This document shows, piece by piece, positions 37,534-51,977 of a DNA stretch of 64,000 bases; position 1 is the stretch's first letter; each line of letters starts with the position of its first letter. The translations under genes and the position numbers were made by a program. A model generated the notes under the pieces. The model had not been told where the DNA came from, did not search any database, and worked only from the letters and a program-made list of their open reading frames with translations. Origin of the DNA: Utricularia gibba (taxonomy: Eukaryota > Streptophyta > Magnoliopsida > Lamiales > Lentibulariaceae); contig NEEC01000012.1 of the NCBI GenBank assembly GCA_002189035.1, forward strand, positions 3,100,001 to 3,164,000, in the 5' to 3' direction.

Positions 37534-37541
37534 TTATATAA
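37534..37541 (-). promoter_or_regulatory. TATA box of the DUF3511-like gene
   Basis: Minus-strand TATATAAG about 60 bp upstream of the chosen ATG at 37475. It decides the start codon by excluding the ATG at 37592. Confidence 0.6.
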
Positions 37542-39104
37542 AGTGAAAAAGGCACACCCTAAGTTAAGTTGGCATTGAGAGGGATGCGACATGCCACCGG
37601 AGGAGATTCAGGTAGATATCTTTCTTAATCTTTGCTGGAGCCAACCAACAAGCCTCTGTAGATGTGCATAACGACAAGCGTGCAAGTTGACTGAATGTTG
37701 GACAGGGGGGAAGTGGTACCAAAAGGGTGGAAGAATCGGTTGGCAGTGGACCTCATGCCTTTTGCGCTCGTGACATAAAAGCAGCTGTTATTATTTATGT
37801 TGCCGGGACCGCGTATACTAATAATACATCCTTGTGATCCAGCATGGTTGCTGGCTCTGGTATGGGGTCTGGTGCTGATAGGACTTGCTCATTTTCGACG
37901 AGGGGACACAGTGAGCAGATTTGCTTCCAGCTAACCATATGCTTGGATTATAAGATGCAGCGTACAAGATCATGCTCAACGGTATTGACTCCACTCCCTC
38001 TTTATCTGACTGCTTTTTAGGAATTTGGGTCTTGACTTGGCTATTTGTGGCGAGTGCAGATCACATATATATGAATCGAATTTACAGTTCATGTTATACG
38101 AAACCAAAACCAGATATGAGTTTATAGTCCATGCTCCAAGTATTGTTTCTATCAAGTTGCATCTAAATTAACTCTTTAGAGAACCATGATTTGAATGTGG
38201 CCTCCAGAATGCAGGTGAAACTTGATTTGGGCTCCGGATATAGAGGCCAATGTTGTTTATGGTCCCCCTCACTGTCTACTATGATGTCAATGCACAATCC
38301 CATCTCTTAGTCATTCCCCATGATTGTGTTTTTGGGTGGAGAAAAACATGCACAAAATGATGCACCTCAATTAGGATTTATGCCACTTGAGAGTCAGATT
38401 TGATCCTTGAAAGCACTGTTACGTTACACATTCGCCACACTTAGCTGATCTGCCGAAGAGGGTAGTCATGCATTCCCCCTTTTCCAGATGGGGCGGGGTA
38501 TGGAAGCATAATGATTCATGTCGGCAGTTCAAGAAGTGACCCAGTTTTGCAGGCAAGGAGACAGAGCAGACATGGCGGGTGTCTGATTAAGATTCTCCAC
38601 ATCGTGCGGTATAATGGTGCCACATTTGAGCCTCATTTGTATTGTATAGATTCCTCACGGCCATCACACTCATCCCTTGTTTTCAGCTTTGAGCTTCGGG
38701 TCTTAAATGGAAAATGAGATGAAACCTTGGAGGGTTTGCAGTTCTGCGCAGAAGGTATCTGTTTCCTTGAGAGGCACTCAGCTGCAATAAACCATAGCTA
38801 CCTACACCACGGAGATTGGTGTCCTATGCCTAAAACAACATGACGATATGGCAGACTGGGAGTTGCACTCAGATCCATGCATGGCCTCTCCCTGTCAAAC
38901 ATGATTCTGGAGAATTTGATAGCCTCATGTAAAGAACCATCTCAAAATGTGTGTGAATTCATAAATTAACTGAATGCAAGATTTATTACTGCATGAAGAT
39001 CGTCAAGCAGTGAAAAACAATTGTTTTGTTTCGGTAGATGGAATAAAGAACAGGGGTAGTTGGTAATACCATCTTCAAAGCACAGAATATATATAGTTCG
39101 AGCC
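37542..39104. other. Intergenic, no gene recognised
   Basis: DUF3511 upstream region and TPP2 3' flank. Open frames (for example 38511-38717) are short and without family resemblance. Confidence 0.4.
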
Positions 39105-42100
39105 TTAGAAAAGCGGTAGGCAAGCTGGGAAACGCACATTCCTCCACTGTTTCTCATATGAAACCAAATGCTTCCAGCCAATTTGCTCAAGCAAAGAGAT
39201 CTTCAGATCGTAGAGCTTCTTCTTGGGCGGCTGACTGTCATCTTGGATCATGTCGTTTAAAACCTGTATCAGTATGTAAAATCAGAACTTACAAAAACAC
39301 CAGCCATGCAAAATTATGTAAAATAACATGAGCAAGGTATCTTTGGGTACTAAATGGCGTTTGAAACAACAATGCAGAGAGGATTATGAATCATAGCTGG
39401 GAGGGAGGAAATGATGAAACCTTGAGTGCACTTCCCAGCCGGCCCTTGCGTCTTTCATGGATAACGAATAGTGTTCCAAATCGAGGGGACTTTATATCCA
39501 CCCATTTCTTGAGTTCCTTGAAATTCTCTTCAAAAGCATCTTGCTGCTTGTCACTGGCGTCTGCACCAGCATTATCATCAGCCTTCTCCATCACCACTTC
39601 CTTCTGCAGTATTAGTAATCAAAACCAACTGTAATATTTGATGTTTGCAAACGGTATTGAGACTGGCTCAACGGCCACTGGTTTCAACACTTCCCCTTCA
39701 GTTATGTATCTGTACCTTTAAGGAGTCAATCTCTGCTAAGGCCAAACCTTTCTGGTATAAAGCCTCCGTAAGCTGGTCACGTGTCGTTTCCATTTTCTTC
39801 TTCGTTGTCTAACCACAGTGTTCTGTCAATATCAGGAAAAAAAAAAATTCTATAGCACACATTCTAAATTGCAATGGCTCACTTCAGCATCCTCCTCGTC
39901 AGGATCAATCTTCAAGGCAAAATATTTTGTCAGTTCGTCTGTATCGATGCTTCTGATCACCTCGTCTGCAGCATTTATAATCTGCAGCATGTGGTAGAAC
40001 CCCGTGCACAGTCATGTTAAAAGACCAATCATTTTCCAAACAAAACACTAAGTAAACGATTCACAAAATGAGAAACATTCATCACATCAGGTCATTTCTA
40101 TCACCTGAAAAAGGAAAGTGGTTTTCATCTTGCTATTCACATCAATGAGAAAAGGCATAACATGGAACTTAAGTACAAAAGCCATTTTCACTTTTCATTG
40201 ATTGCAGGAAGTAGGTAAAAATATCTTCTTTTACCGCTTCAAAACGTTGACTTTTGTCTTGAATACCATCCTGGGATATCAATGCATCCAGTATTTTAGC
40301 AAGCAGTGGTGTGTACTTTGGGTACTCTTCCTGAGGTGTTCCAACAACAGTCAGAAACAGTGTTTGAATACTAGAGACTTCTAACTCAAATTAACATTCA
40401 AAATACAGCAACTAGATGCTTATGACACAATGGTGAATCAACCACGATGGCATTGTTGAGGAACATTTTGGTAATTCACCAGAAGAATCAAATCGTTCAT
40501 AAAGAAAACTTCCGTGGCTAATCATGGGAAGATAATAAATTTCCTGACAATCATTGATCAAATCATGAGGCTCTAAATACGAAGGAAGTAGGAAGAGTGT
40601 GCCTTCAGTGAGGCTGACAGCTTGTTCCACTCGGAGCGCTCCTCGTTGGTGTTTTGCTTTAGACCGGAGAAAAACCTTATTTTAGCATCACGAACCTTCA
40701 TAGACCCAATCAAGAAAAACATGTAAATGATATGCACAAAGACCAAGCCATATGGCAACCACTAGACTAGTTAATCAATCAGTATCAGAAAACTAGAAGA
40801 CACCTCTTCTTGTAATTGTTCCATCACACTTTTTGTGGATACAGAGGAGGTTTTACTTTTGTCCCCATCAAACTGAAAAGACACAAAACACAATTCCGTT
40901 CGACGACATAAGCCTTGAGCAGAATCATTTACATCATGGATGCTGTGGGAATCTGTTTTAACATGATCTAGGAGAGGAGATGGTCACAAACCTGTGCTGG
41001 TGGAACTACATATGATACACAATAAGAACATGGATTTTTTTCAGGATTTTTCGCATCATTGTTCATCCCATAGGAAATTTTTCCGTATGAGATTCTCCCA
41101 ACCAACACAGAACCTGGTAAAGCGCCCTGAAATTAAGAAGGAAGCCAGTGGAATTCTCAATTACTCAAGTTTCGTGTAATAGAAAGACCTGCAGGACCAA
41201 ACCTTCGGGAGCTTATCCTTAGGAGGGGCAACATAAAATGCTTCCTTCGTTCTGTCAAAAAAGGAAGAAGCATCTCATGAGGTACCCTAATAATTAATCA
41301 AAAATTCAAACCAACCAAGAAGCATCATACAACTTTATTTACTTGAATAAAAAACCAGAATACAAATAAGAAACTAACAGTTTTTCGACCTTACAAGATG
41401 ATACAAATGGTTTTCACTCACGAAATCCAAGGCAAAGAAGTTAATCATACATCTATGCGTATTACAGTACTAGAGGTATACCCAGGATTCAATGTCGACG
41501 AACTAAAGCTGCTGTCGCCTGTGATTGGGCCATCAGGTTCTGTATAGAAGTTCAGGCGGATAGATTCCTGTACCCAAAAGTTGAATGATAATAAATTATT
41601 AATGAGAATTATTGTACTCATCTGGGATGTGCATAGAAGCGTAGCCGAATAGCATATGAAACACGTTTAGAGCATACCTTCTCATCCAAGCTTTTCTCAA
41701 TAAATATCACTAACTGCTTCAACTTCTCCAAATACTGCAAATTATCATGCCTGAAACATGACATAAAAGATTATACGTAAGATTTTTTTTCCAGGCTCTA
41801 ACATTGTGGAAATGAGGGCGAGGGGTGGGGTGTCAAGTTTCAGATACCTCAAGTAAAGTTGCAACGTGTATTCTCCCTTTGGAAGTTTAGCTGCATCTGG
41901 ATAAACGTCACCCATTGCATACAGACGCTACATGAGAATAACAAAAGTAATTGCAAGAGATCAATACTTAGAATTAAGATAAGATCCTGGCAGTAACAGT
42001 ACAAGGAAAGTAATTCAATATTCCAAGACAGTGCCAATCACCTTATTAGTATCAGATATCATGTAAAACTGAGACTCAAATTTGTTATCATAAATTCGAT

Positions 42101-45100
42101 TGTTTAGCAAGGGGATATGAGGCTTTATCTCAGCAGCATCTTCGAGTTTGAACTTGTAACTAGAGCAACATATAAAAAGCATCAAGGGGATATGAATTTC
42201 CTTGAATAATAAATATGTTGTGATGAAAAAAAAAACTGCATGTCCCACGTCAATAAAAGGGCTATCGTCAATTTTCCTGAAGGCAGTTTGTCACGTTCAG
42301 CAGAAAGTGTTTTCAATTTAGCATCCACAGGGCGGCATGGAATCCTCAGCTGAAAACATTTAGTGATGATTAAAAAATTATAATGCTAAAGCAGCAGCAG
42401 CAGTAATATCTCTGGACAAATCTAGACACCAAAAATTAAAATAAGAACAAAAGATTCACCTTGTTGAGTATTGCTGTTGGTGCAAGAGTTTCCAAGGTAA
42501 GAAGGGACTCAACTTCAATACGCACAGGTGCTTCACTACCATCTAGTATGATCTCATCTTTGCTAACGTTGATCCCGTGAAATGCAACCTGAGTTCAATT
42601 GAAGTATGAAAGTGATTATTTTTTCCCATCTGTATTAATGATTGACCAGAACAATACCGGTAATATGCTTATGCTTTACTGGAATAAATCATTCTAGGTT
42701 TTCAGGGGTAAAAGACTGAACATAAACCACATAAATATCCTCCTTTTATCTTAAACTCATTCAAATTTTTAATAAACAGTGAAAAATGCATTCTCATAAC
42801 TTGAATAGAAATATTAAGAATAATCCACTGCATTGCATTATGCTTGTTAAATCAAGGTAGGATGAAGAGCACAAAGCTAAATATGAAATGAAAAAAACAC
42901 CAAGGAGTACAAATTCAATTCTATTTTTCAACCATCATCTCAAAAGTCAAACTTAAACTCACGGAATTGATCCCTATGGGACAAAAGGAGAACCATAGTA
43001 TCTTTACCTCAAAATCTACTTTAGTAACATCATCACTTCCTACACCACTGGACCAGAACTGGGCAATTGCTATTTCCATGGTCCGCCCACCTTCAACAGC
43101 AAAGGTAAAACTTTTGGAAGATGGGGAAGGAAAAGTGGCAACGGATTCCCATTTAACTGGCCTTTGCAGAGGGGAGATCTATAAAGAAAATATGATATCG
43201 AAAATATCCAGTCAATTCTTTTACACCAAGAACGTCATTGTGTGAGGAAATTAAAAGAACGCAAAGCATACAAGTACCTGAACAGAATCAATGAAAAATC
43301 TTCTTGCTGTAGTAAAACCTGATGTTTTCATGGTTACCTCAGCCCAAGATGCTCCAAATGGTGCTTGAACAAATTTTCTTTGAATGAGACCTGAAATGAA
43401 TAATTTGAAAACATCATCGAAGCACTAACTTTACATTCTAAACCAGCATCAAAGCAACCGTAAATTTTCATAATTTAAAGATACCTGGTGTAAACTGCAT
43501 TTCCTTAAACAGAGCAACTGGAGGCTGACTTGTGACGACCTGTGGCTTTGTGATAGTGATGGGAATTCTAAAGACAGGACCACGCCATGGTGAATCACAG
43601 ACTATACCAGACACTTCATAGTAATGAAGACCTTCACCCAGAGAGGTAGGATCCACAATTATGCTGGACAAAAAAAAAAAAAAAAAAAAAAAAACTGAGA
43701 ATTTACTATAAACTAGCAATGACAAAAGAAGCATACACTATAAATAATGCATGAGATACATGGAAATTTCCATTGCATCCATAAAACTGCTTCGGCATCA
43801 CATTATCCGTGTGTCTATGTCCTATTGGGAAAAGTGCATAAGGGAAGAATGAAATTCCACAATTTGAGAATTTTGGTTATGTGCTACAAAATCTGTATAG
43901 TAAATTATTTCACACATCTAATACAAAAACAAGTAAATTGAAGCCAGATAGGCGAAGCATAAATATAAATATACTACAACGGAAAGGAGGAGGCATCCAG
44001 ACATACTTGAACTCACGTCCATTATATGTTAGGAGAAGGTATTCTGGAGCCTTGACCACCAACCCATCCGAACAACACAACTTTATACATTCTTCATAAG
44101 GAACAAGGTGATCCAAATTACTTGCATCATCATGGAACTTCGGCTCAATTTTTACCGTCCACTGCAAGACAAGATGCAGGAAACTGAAGGAAATAAAATA
44201 AAATCATGGATCTCAAATTGAAAAGCAATCTAATTCATAAAGCAATAAACATCCCCTTGTAATCTAATAACCCTTGAAGTACCAATGACTTAATAATAAC
44301 ATGGCAAATGTGTCTATTTTCTCCTGGGGGATTCTTCCAATGATAATTATCAAGTAAAATTCACGATGCCAAAAGACAAGAAGTCAATAGCATCAAGAGA
44401 TCTCATGGAAAACGAAATATACAAAGAATAAACTCAAACACTACAAGAATTAGAGAGCTGCTGACGTTACTGAAACCATTTTCATTTGTTTGTTACACAT
44501 GTTTACCTCGCTTGACTGATTACACAAAGAAGCTTCCCTAAGGTAAACGCCTCTTGATGTATATTCTGCACACACAAAAGTATTCAAAAATCAGTTAAGT
44601 CTGTCAAATTATAAGGGACATCCATCTGATGCAAGATTATGGAGTTTTCTGACTGAGAGACTTCATAATGCTCTTAAAAAATGGAAGAACGAAAGAGATC
44701 AGGGAGGAAAAGTTCACCCACTTGATTTCCCAGATCGCTTGATCTTTAATTGGTATCTAACAGATGACGTATCATGAGCTTTCTGAATATACTCATAAGC
44801 CCTACAATCCAATAATGAAAACTCTCACTCACAATCTAGATGTATACCATTCGGTGAAAAAGAACTTAATACAGTATTGAGGTGGTTAATTTCAGATTCC
44901 AATTTAAAACCACTATCTAAAGATATGTTCCCGCACATATTCTCAAAATAAATTTTCAGAAAATGAGAATGTAAACTAAAATTAGAATGACAAATAAAAT
45001 GAATTGATGTTTTATAACTTTAAAAAAAGATTGCATAATAAAAAATATGTTCTGTTGCAAAATGAGAAATCACTTTACAAGAATTCCAATTTTAATTGAT

Positions 45101-48100
45101 CGAACTCTAGAAATAAAAAATTGAAAAGGTAATTTGAAGAAATGAATTAAAATAGATGAAAAATTAATTTTAAACCATATAATTCGTCATATACTAACTT
45201 GTCAACTTGCATCAACCCTTGACCAGAAGATAATTTATCTTCAAGAGAGCCACCAACAGGTTTTGACGTATTCTCTAAGGCTTCCCGTACTCCATAAGGA
45301 CTCACATGCAGCCCTTCAGCCTGAGAATATTCTAAACGTTATAGCTCAAACAACAAAATACATCACAACATGATCTAATCCAAGGACTAAATATGATTAT
45401 GAACGACGGACCTTCATTGCACTAATCAAGAGAGCTACACCTCCACAAGCACAAGGCGATGACATTGAAGTTCCATTCATGAACATACGACGTTGAAGAG
45501 TCCAAGTTGGAACAGGAGCCATAGCACCACCAGCAGCGGAAATACAGACACCCAAATCCCCATCGGTTGTAGGTCCTCTGCTAGACCTAAATGCATACAG
45601 CTATGACAAATGACTACAGATAAAAACCCCATATAAGGTGAAGAGTTCATGCTTACACAAAATGATGTGATACATGCCAAGAGTAGTGTAGAAACCGAGT
45701 AGCCAACAAATTGGAATGTAACGGGGGTGTACCAGGTATATTCAAGGCCTTCATCAGGGGCTTCTACCAAATTGTGAGCTCCTGCAGCCATAGCAGGAGA
45801 AACATAAGCTCCAACCCCAATAATGCTGGATGTAGTACCACCAGGTGCCCCAACTGTGCTCAAGGCTGGTCCATTGTTACCCGCACTACTAATAAATATC
45901 AACCGATGCTTGTTTACAACCTACATGGTCATCTAAATCAAAAAGATGCAAACAAGATTCATGGTAGCGTGATAGCCTGTCTTCTAATTACTGTTGACTA
46001 CTTTACCTCATTCACAATATCGATGAAGCGGCCGTAATCTGGTAGTAGGGTTGGCTCACCATAGCTCATATTTATCAAGTCACAATTGTGCTGCATATCA
46101 TCAAAAGCGAATCATTGCAAAAAGGAAGAAGCAATATCCTATTATGAAAGCACATTCTTTATTTACTAAATAGCATCGGAATAATAACCTCCAGCGCCAC
46201 AATTAGTGCACGAACCAAGCCTGTCCCTGTCTCCATTGAACCTAAACGTGAATCTCCTATTTTGCATGAGATCAATTGTGCTCCAGGAGCAACTCCGTTT
46301 AACAAGGGTTCCTATGACATAAACCATACTAGCTGATTCATTTGCAACAGAAAATCATTTAATTCTATAATGTACCCTCACAGTTACCTTCGAATGGTAA
46401 GCAGATGTTATAGAAGCAACATGAGTGCCATGAGGAGAACAGTCAGTTACAATACTCAACACGTTACCATCACCATAAACATTAAGGACAAAAGTGCATG
46501 CATCCAGTTTGCTAAAGACGCCATACTGCCGTTCAATCCTACAAAACAGAGCCAGAATTATGCAATCCTGGAGGAAAACAAAAGCAGAACTGAAAACGCT
46601 GCATTATTTCAACATCTGAAAGCATTACGAGAGAATCCAGACTATCCAAGGAACCTTTTCTTACATCAAAAAACAGAGTGAAAATTTTTGAATTAAAAAA
46701 ATTAATGAATTGGAAAAAAGCTCACATGATTTATAGGAAATGAGCCACGGACACATAAACATCAAACTCTTAAAATAAAAATTTATGCATTTTTTTCCGG
46801 AAAAAATAATGGGTAGCAACTCAAGACCCAAAAATTTATAATTGCATCACTCTGATCCAACTAGCCTGCACTAGTATGACAGTATACCAATTTATTTTTC
46901 ACCAAGACTAGTTGCGTTAGATAAAAAAAAATGTACCTATAATTTGTTAGAGGAACAAAATCAGCAAGCTTTCCATGTCCTGGTGCATCCTCAAGACTCT
47001 GTGTGTCAAGGGCAGCTCTCCAAAGCTCACCATCATGCCATACCACAGCATCTATAACAGGTCCTTTGTCATCATAGCTCTAGAATTAAAATAGCATTAA
47101 CTAGGATTTGAAACTGACGAACAAAAACAGAAAGAAAGGATGATGACAGTAATCAGTAAGAACATATACCTCTGCATGCTTGCGCAGAAGATCCACCCGA
47201 TTCTGGAGATCTTCCCGTTTCCTTTTTAAGTTGGTATCATCACCAATCTTTGCGTGTCTCTACGATGAGGTTTATTATCATGGCCAAAAAAATGTAAAGG
47301 AAATAAGAACTATATCAATCAGGTACATGACAAAGACAAGGAGAAAAAAAAATGAAAGAAAAAACGTTCTATTCCATTCAGAAAAAACCTTAAATTTTGA
47401 AAAAAAAAAAAAAAAGAAGAAGAAGAAGAAGAAGAAGAAGAAAAGGGACGAAGTTCTACAATTCAAGAAGCATGTAAAAGGAGAAAGAAGTATGTTTTAC
47501 ATACTGCAGCGAACTCTTATCCAGATACCTTCTATATTTTCACTCCCAATCATCATTGGCATAGGATACACCATAATCAGAATTACCTTGTCAAATTCAT
47601 CAAGCTCCTTTATTGCAACCGCTATTGATTTCTGGTTTTCCTCCTCCCACTTCTTCTTACGCTCTTTCTGGAAAAAAAAGGAAGGAAAAAGAGATGGAAA
47701 TAAGCTTAATGTGCAACCATGTAAAGGACTGAGACTGGAGTTGTTTTCATCGGTATACTGATGATATAAATGCCACAAACGATACAAGAATCCCACCAAT
47801 CACTATTACCTTCAATCTATCAGTCAGCGTGTTTGGGAAAAGCTCGTAGACCAGCTTACAACCAATGTGCCATTCTCCAGATGGATTATTCCATGATGAA
47901 TTTACAACCAAAGAATTGCCTAATAGTCTCAGAGTCACAAGAAAGAAAAACAACTTTTCAAATAAATCATAACGGTTTTGTGTTTCATTCAGGAAATAAA
48001 AACCAGTTTGTAAATTTGTGTAGTAATAAAAAGACCTGATGTGCCAGTAATTCGCCCATCATCATCCGCCTTGACAATAGTTGAAGTATCAACATCCCCA

Positions 48101-49062
48101 CTTCCCGTACTGTGGGAATAGCATATCCAGGAAAAATGAACTTTCAAGCCCTTATTAACTTTAAAATGGAAAACACAAAACACTAGGGGGGGGGGGGGAA
48201 TAGAATCAAGCAAAAAAGTGATCACGAAAAAAAAAAAAAAAAGGCAGGCATCGTTCACAACTTCTCAAAAATCATCCATCTTAAGATTCTCCGGTTATAC
48301 TCTACATCGATATATTAATTTGGTCAACAAAACATGATTTTCATACCCGCCAAAGACATCCAATACCATAAACGCAAAAAAAGGGAATAGAATCAAGAAC
48401 AAAAGTGATCCCAAAGAAAAGGCAGCCCACGAACCATAACTACGACACGTGCATATTTTTCACCCTAAAACCAAAAATAACCTTCCCAAAATCCATCTTT
48501 AGATTTCTCTGTTTATACTATCCTTCGACATTTTCATTTTGATCAACAAGACATGATTTTTATACCAATCAACAACATCCAAAATCTTGGGTTTTCCTTC
48601 CGACGTCACTCTGAGACCATCAGCGGCCGGGTCCACGCCGGAATCTATGAGGAAAGAGAAAAACAATGGTAACATCAATAAAAAGCGCAAGATGCATTCT
48701 TGAACTAAACGAAGAAATACGATACCAAAAATGGCAATAAGCACTCCGCGACCATCGTACTCGGGATGCGCCTCAACAAAACGATCAGCGACGATTTCAT
48801 TCTTCGGCATGAGCGACGCCAGGAACGATAACTCATTCAGTTTGAATTTACTTCCCACACCACCACTCCCATCCACAGTAGGCATCGCCCCCACACCTCT
48901 TCTGCGGATGCTTCGGAAACCCTGCCTTTTAATCCCCCGGGAATCTCCAATCCCAATCCCAATCACGGAGACAAATGGCGGAAGCCACAGAGACCAGGGT
49001 GCGTGTCGAATTACCCCTCGATGGTAACGATCGTAACAGCAGTAATTGCACAGGGTTTTCAT
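39105..49062 (-). CDS. TPP2: Tripeptidyl peptidase II (subtilisin-like, S8)
   Basis: Thirty-four exons closing in frame: 49062-48726, 48644-48566, 48109-48036, 47919-47810, 47667-47587, 47259-47170, 47079-46937, 46538-46388, 46311-46189, 46090-46007, 45920-45733, 45586-45412, 45320-45199, 44801-44722, 44565-44507, 44161-44007, 43663-43485, 43390-43278, 43178-43008, 42588-42460, 42349-42249, 42159-42042, 41927-41848, 41750-41678, 41567-41482, 41251-41203, 41126-40992, 40872-40804, 40695-40603, 40330-40235, 39981-39883, 39808-39716, 39603-39421, 39263-39105. About 1358 aa. Catalytic Asp113 (IFDSGVDP, codon split by intron 1), His341 (SPHGTHVA), oxyanion Asn439 (SSAGNNGP) and Ser527 (NGTSMSSP) are all present. 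This giant aminopeptidase releases tripeptides downstream of the proteasome. A basic N-terminal extension resembles an organelle presequence; a shorter start at 48885 is possible. Exon 29 uses a GC donor. Confidence 0.95.
43670..43694. repeat. A25 run in TPP2 intron 16
   Basis: Twenty-five A just upstream of the TPP2 exon at 43663-43485; on the transcribed strand it extends the polypyrimidine tract before the acceptor. Confidence 0.9.
47401..47443. repeat. A15 plus (GAA)n microsatellite in TPP2 intron
   Basis: A run of A followed by about nine GAA units between TPP2 exons 5 and 6, CTT repeats on the coding strand. Confidence 0.9.
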
Positions 49063-51777
49063 GATACAGAATAATTAATGCAAAGCACACAGGGGCGTTT
49101 TGGGTACTACGACAAGTTACCGTTACGTGATTCTATAGAGCCGTTGGGGGCACAAACGAGTGGCCTTGAAGGCCTTCCTTATCTTCGTGCACCTCTCCCT
49201 CCATGGCCAATGCCCGGAGGCCACGTCTCCTCATTATGTAAAGAGTCAAAAATGACCATGGCCAATGTCCAATGCACCCAACTCCTAATGACATCCCATT
49301 ACAATTCATACCACCAAAATTAGATAACATTATTCGTAGTGACTCTTAGTCAACTTGTAAAACGGGACGAGTTGGACTCAAACCTCGTCATGATAAAAAA
49401 TTTTAGATGATATTTTTACTTCTGTTTTTATCAAATATAATTTTGTACAAAATAATTCCTATTTCTATTTTCTGATTAGATTTGTAGTCATTCGATTCAT
49501 CGTCACAAAGTTTTCCCTCAATCTCATTGGTTGGTCTATGTTCTTTCTTGTTGTGAAATTTGTGTTTCTTTTATGTTTATTTATTCAATCATTTTCAAAG
49601 GAAAATGCCAAGAATTCCCCATTCGTCCACAAACATGGTAGAAAGTAAAAATAAAAATAATTTTATTTTAGAATAATATTAATTGTAAAAATACTTTTAA
49701 AATTTTACTCTAAAAATCATTTTTAGAAAAGTAAGAAATATGTTAATTTTACTTCTTATTTCTAATTTTCTAAAATGATTTTGAAAAATAAAAATAATTT
49801 GTATAAATTTTCTAGAATACTGCTTAAATTTTCGAGTGTTTATTTTTTGTCTTGCTGGGAAAACCTAGATCAATTAAATGTCTTTTCCCGTGTGGGTGTC
49901 TTTATTTTGATTCCAATCCTATTATCGAGGTTAGTACTGATTGCTGCTTATTCTCATAAACTTTGGGTGTTGGTTTAATGACTTGGGGCTGTATCTGTAA
50001 CCACTGTGAATGCATCTTCTTTATAGGGCAAAGATATTGGTAGTGATGTAGACCGGATATGTAGGCTACTGGGTACCTCTCTTATCTGCATTTGGTTTGA
50101 CTTAGTATTGTTTCACAGCTGTTTTCTTGTTAACCGTGTATGCGTTGCTGACCAAAAAAGTACCTTGAATGACAAAGGAAATGGGGATTGTGCTGGTGTT
50201 GACAAACAATCTTATATTTGGTTAGTGCAGTATGCTTCCTCTCATGAGCTCATAATCTCATTGTAAATTGTGGATGAGAATGGATCTGCTACAAAGGCCT
50301 ATGCAGCACAGTTTTGTTCTTTTGTTAACCCCTTCAGGTGCAATAAGCTCAACACATGATGCACTGATGCTGTTTCAGCTATGTTGGTAACTTCTCCTCT
50401 GAACATATGGAGAGAAATTCGAAATGTGTTTTCTTGAACAGTGGTATGTTCTTTTTTTTATCATTAAGTGATGCCATTGGAACTAACTGTATTTAGGGTG
50501 ATGAATATGCACATTCCTAGTAGTTGATGCGATGTCGGAGTGCTTAGACATCATAATGATGGCAAAATGGCATCCCACAAAAATTGATTTGCAACCAAAC
50601 ATTTAAACTTCATTATAATATTTGATAGTTATATTTCAAAAAATCTAAAAATTTAGAAAAAAAATTTATGTAATAAGATGAAAAATAAATTTTATATTTT
50701 TTCAAAATCATTTTTGGAGAAAATAGTGGGCCTAGTCTTGTATTTTTCCCCTAAATCCCAATTGTGTTGCACTCCTTATCATTCATGAGTCACATTGTTT
50801 TCTCCGCATTATTATTGATTTTTTTTTTGAAAACGCACCAATCCTATCTTTTTTCATTCTCTTGAGTAACAAGCTTTTTTGGCCAAAACCAGCCATGGAG
50901 GCCCCATGATGAATCCCAAAAGAAAATGGGATGGATTGTTGTGTTTTTTTTCATATTTTATAATTTTCTTAGTTAATTAGTAAAATATGCCACATTTCAT
51001 ATTAAATTGGCATAATACCTCATTTATGAATCAATTTTGTGTTAAATACCACAATGATATGTTTATATTGACAATTGATATTACTTTTATTTTTCATTTA
51101 TTTTTAATTATATTTGTAATCAATTTTATTCATATTAATAATATATATTTTTATATAAAAATCGAAATAAATTTATTTTAAAATATTCAATCGAAATTTA
51201 TTTAATATTCAAATATTCATCAAGTGAAATTACTATTTATAAAATTGATATTAAAGATATATTTTTATATTTAAAATTGATATAAATTAATTTTAATATA
51301 TTGTATCCAAATTCATTTAATATTGAAATATTTTACTAATCAAAAAACTATTTATAAAATTTAATATAGATACAATATTTTATATAAAATAGATACAAAT
51401 TGATTTTAATATATTAAATAAAGTCATTTAATATTAAATATTTAGTTAATCAAATAAATATTTGATAAAATCAATATTAATAACATTTTTTTGCAAATAA
51501 GTAGGCTCATTAGAAATATTCTTTTATCATAGTTCGGGTTTTATCCATTTCAACACATTCCTTGTATAATAGTTAATGTTAAACAAAATTTATACAAATT
51601 AATTTTAATATATATATATATATATATCTATATATCTTCTAATTTCAAAAACATTTGTATATATGCATATATATATACAATATATATATATGTATACATA
51701 TATATGTATATATTGTATATATGTATATATATAAATAATTTACAAAATTAATTTTAATATATATATATATATGATAC
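49063..51777. other. AT-rich intergenic region upstream of TPP2
   Basis: TPP2 promoter side (49063-49330), then increasingly AT-rich DNA. From about 50980 the sequence is almost only A and T with few G. No exon was recognised. 51490-51600 resembles 52672-52785 (starting caaataagta and running through agttaatgtt), so the duplicated segment described below extends into this region. Confidence 0.5.
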
Positions 51778-51975
51778 AAATGATAAAAAATTAGTACTAT
51801 TTGGTAAAAAAATAAAAATGTATGTATATATATATATTACAAAGTTTTCTAAAATAAGATTATATATATGCAATTTTTTATTTTATTACAAATAATACAT
51901 AAAAATTAGGGCTATTTGGTAAAAAAAATAAAAATGTATGTATATATATATTACAAAGGTTTTTAAAATAAGACT
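51778..51975. repeat. Two tandem copies of a ~105-bp AT-rich unit
   Basis: Unit: TACAAATGATA..AAAATTAG, CTATTTGGTAAAA, then ATGTATGTATATATATATTACAAAG and AAAATAAGA. Copies start near 51774 and 51888. Partial copies lie at 53670-53720, directly before retrotransposon copy 2, and at about 60310-60400, directly after it. Confidence 0.7.
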
Positions 51976-51977
51976 AT

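Noticed and set aside
37476-37592. N-terminal extension of the DUF3511-like frame to 37592
   Set aside because: A same-strand TATA box lies between the two ATGs, so the upstream ATG is probably not transcribed.
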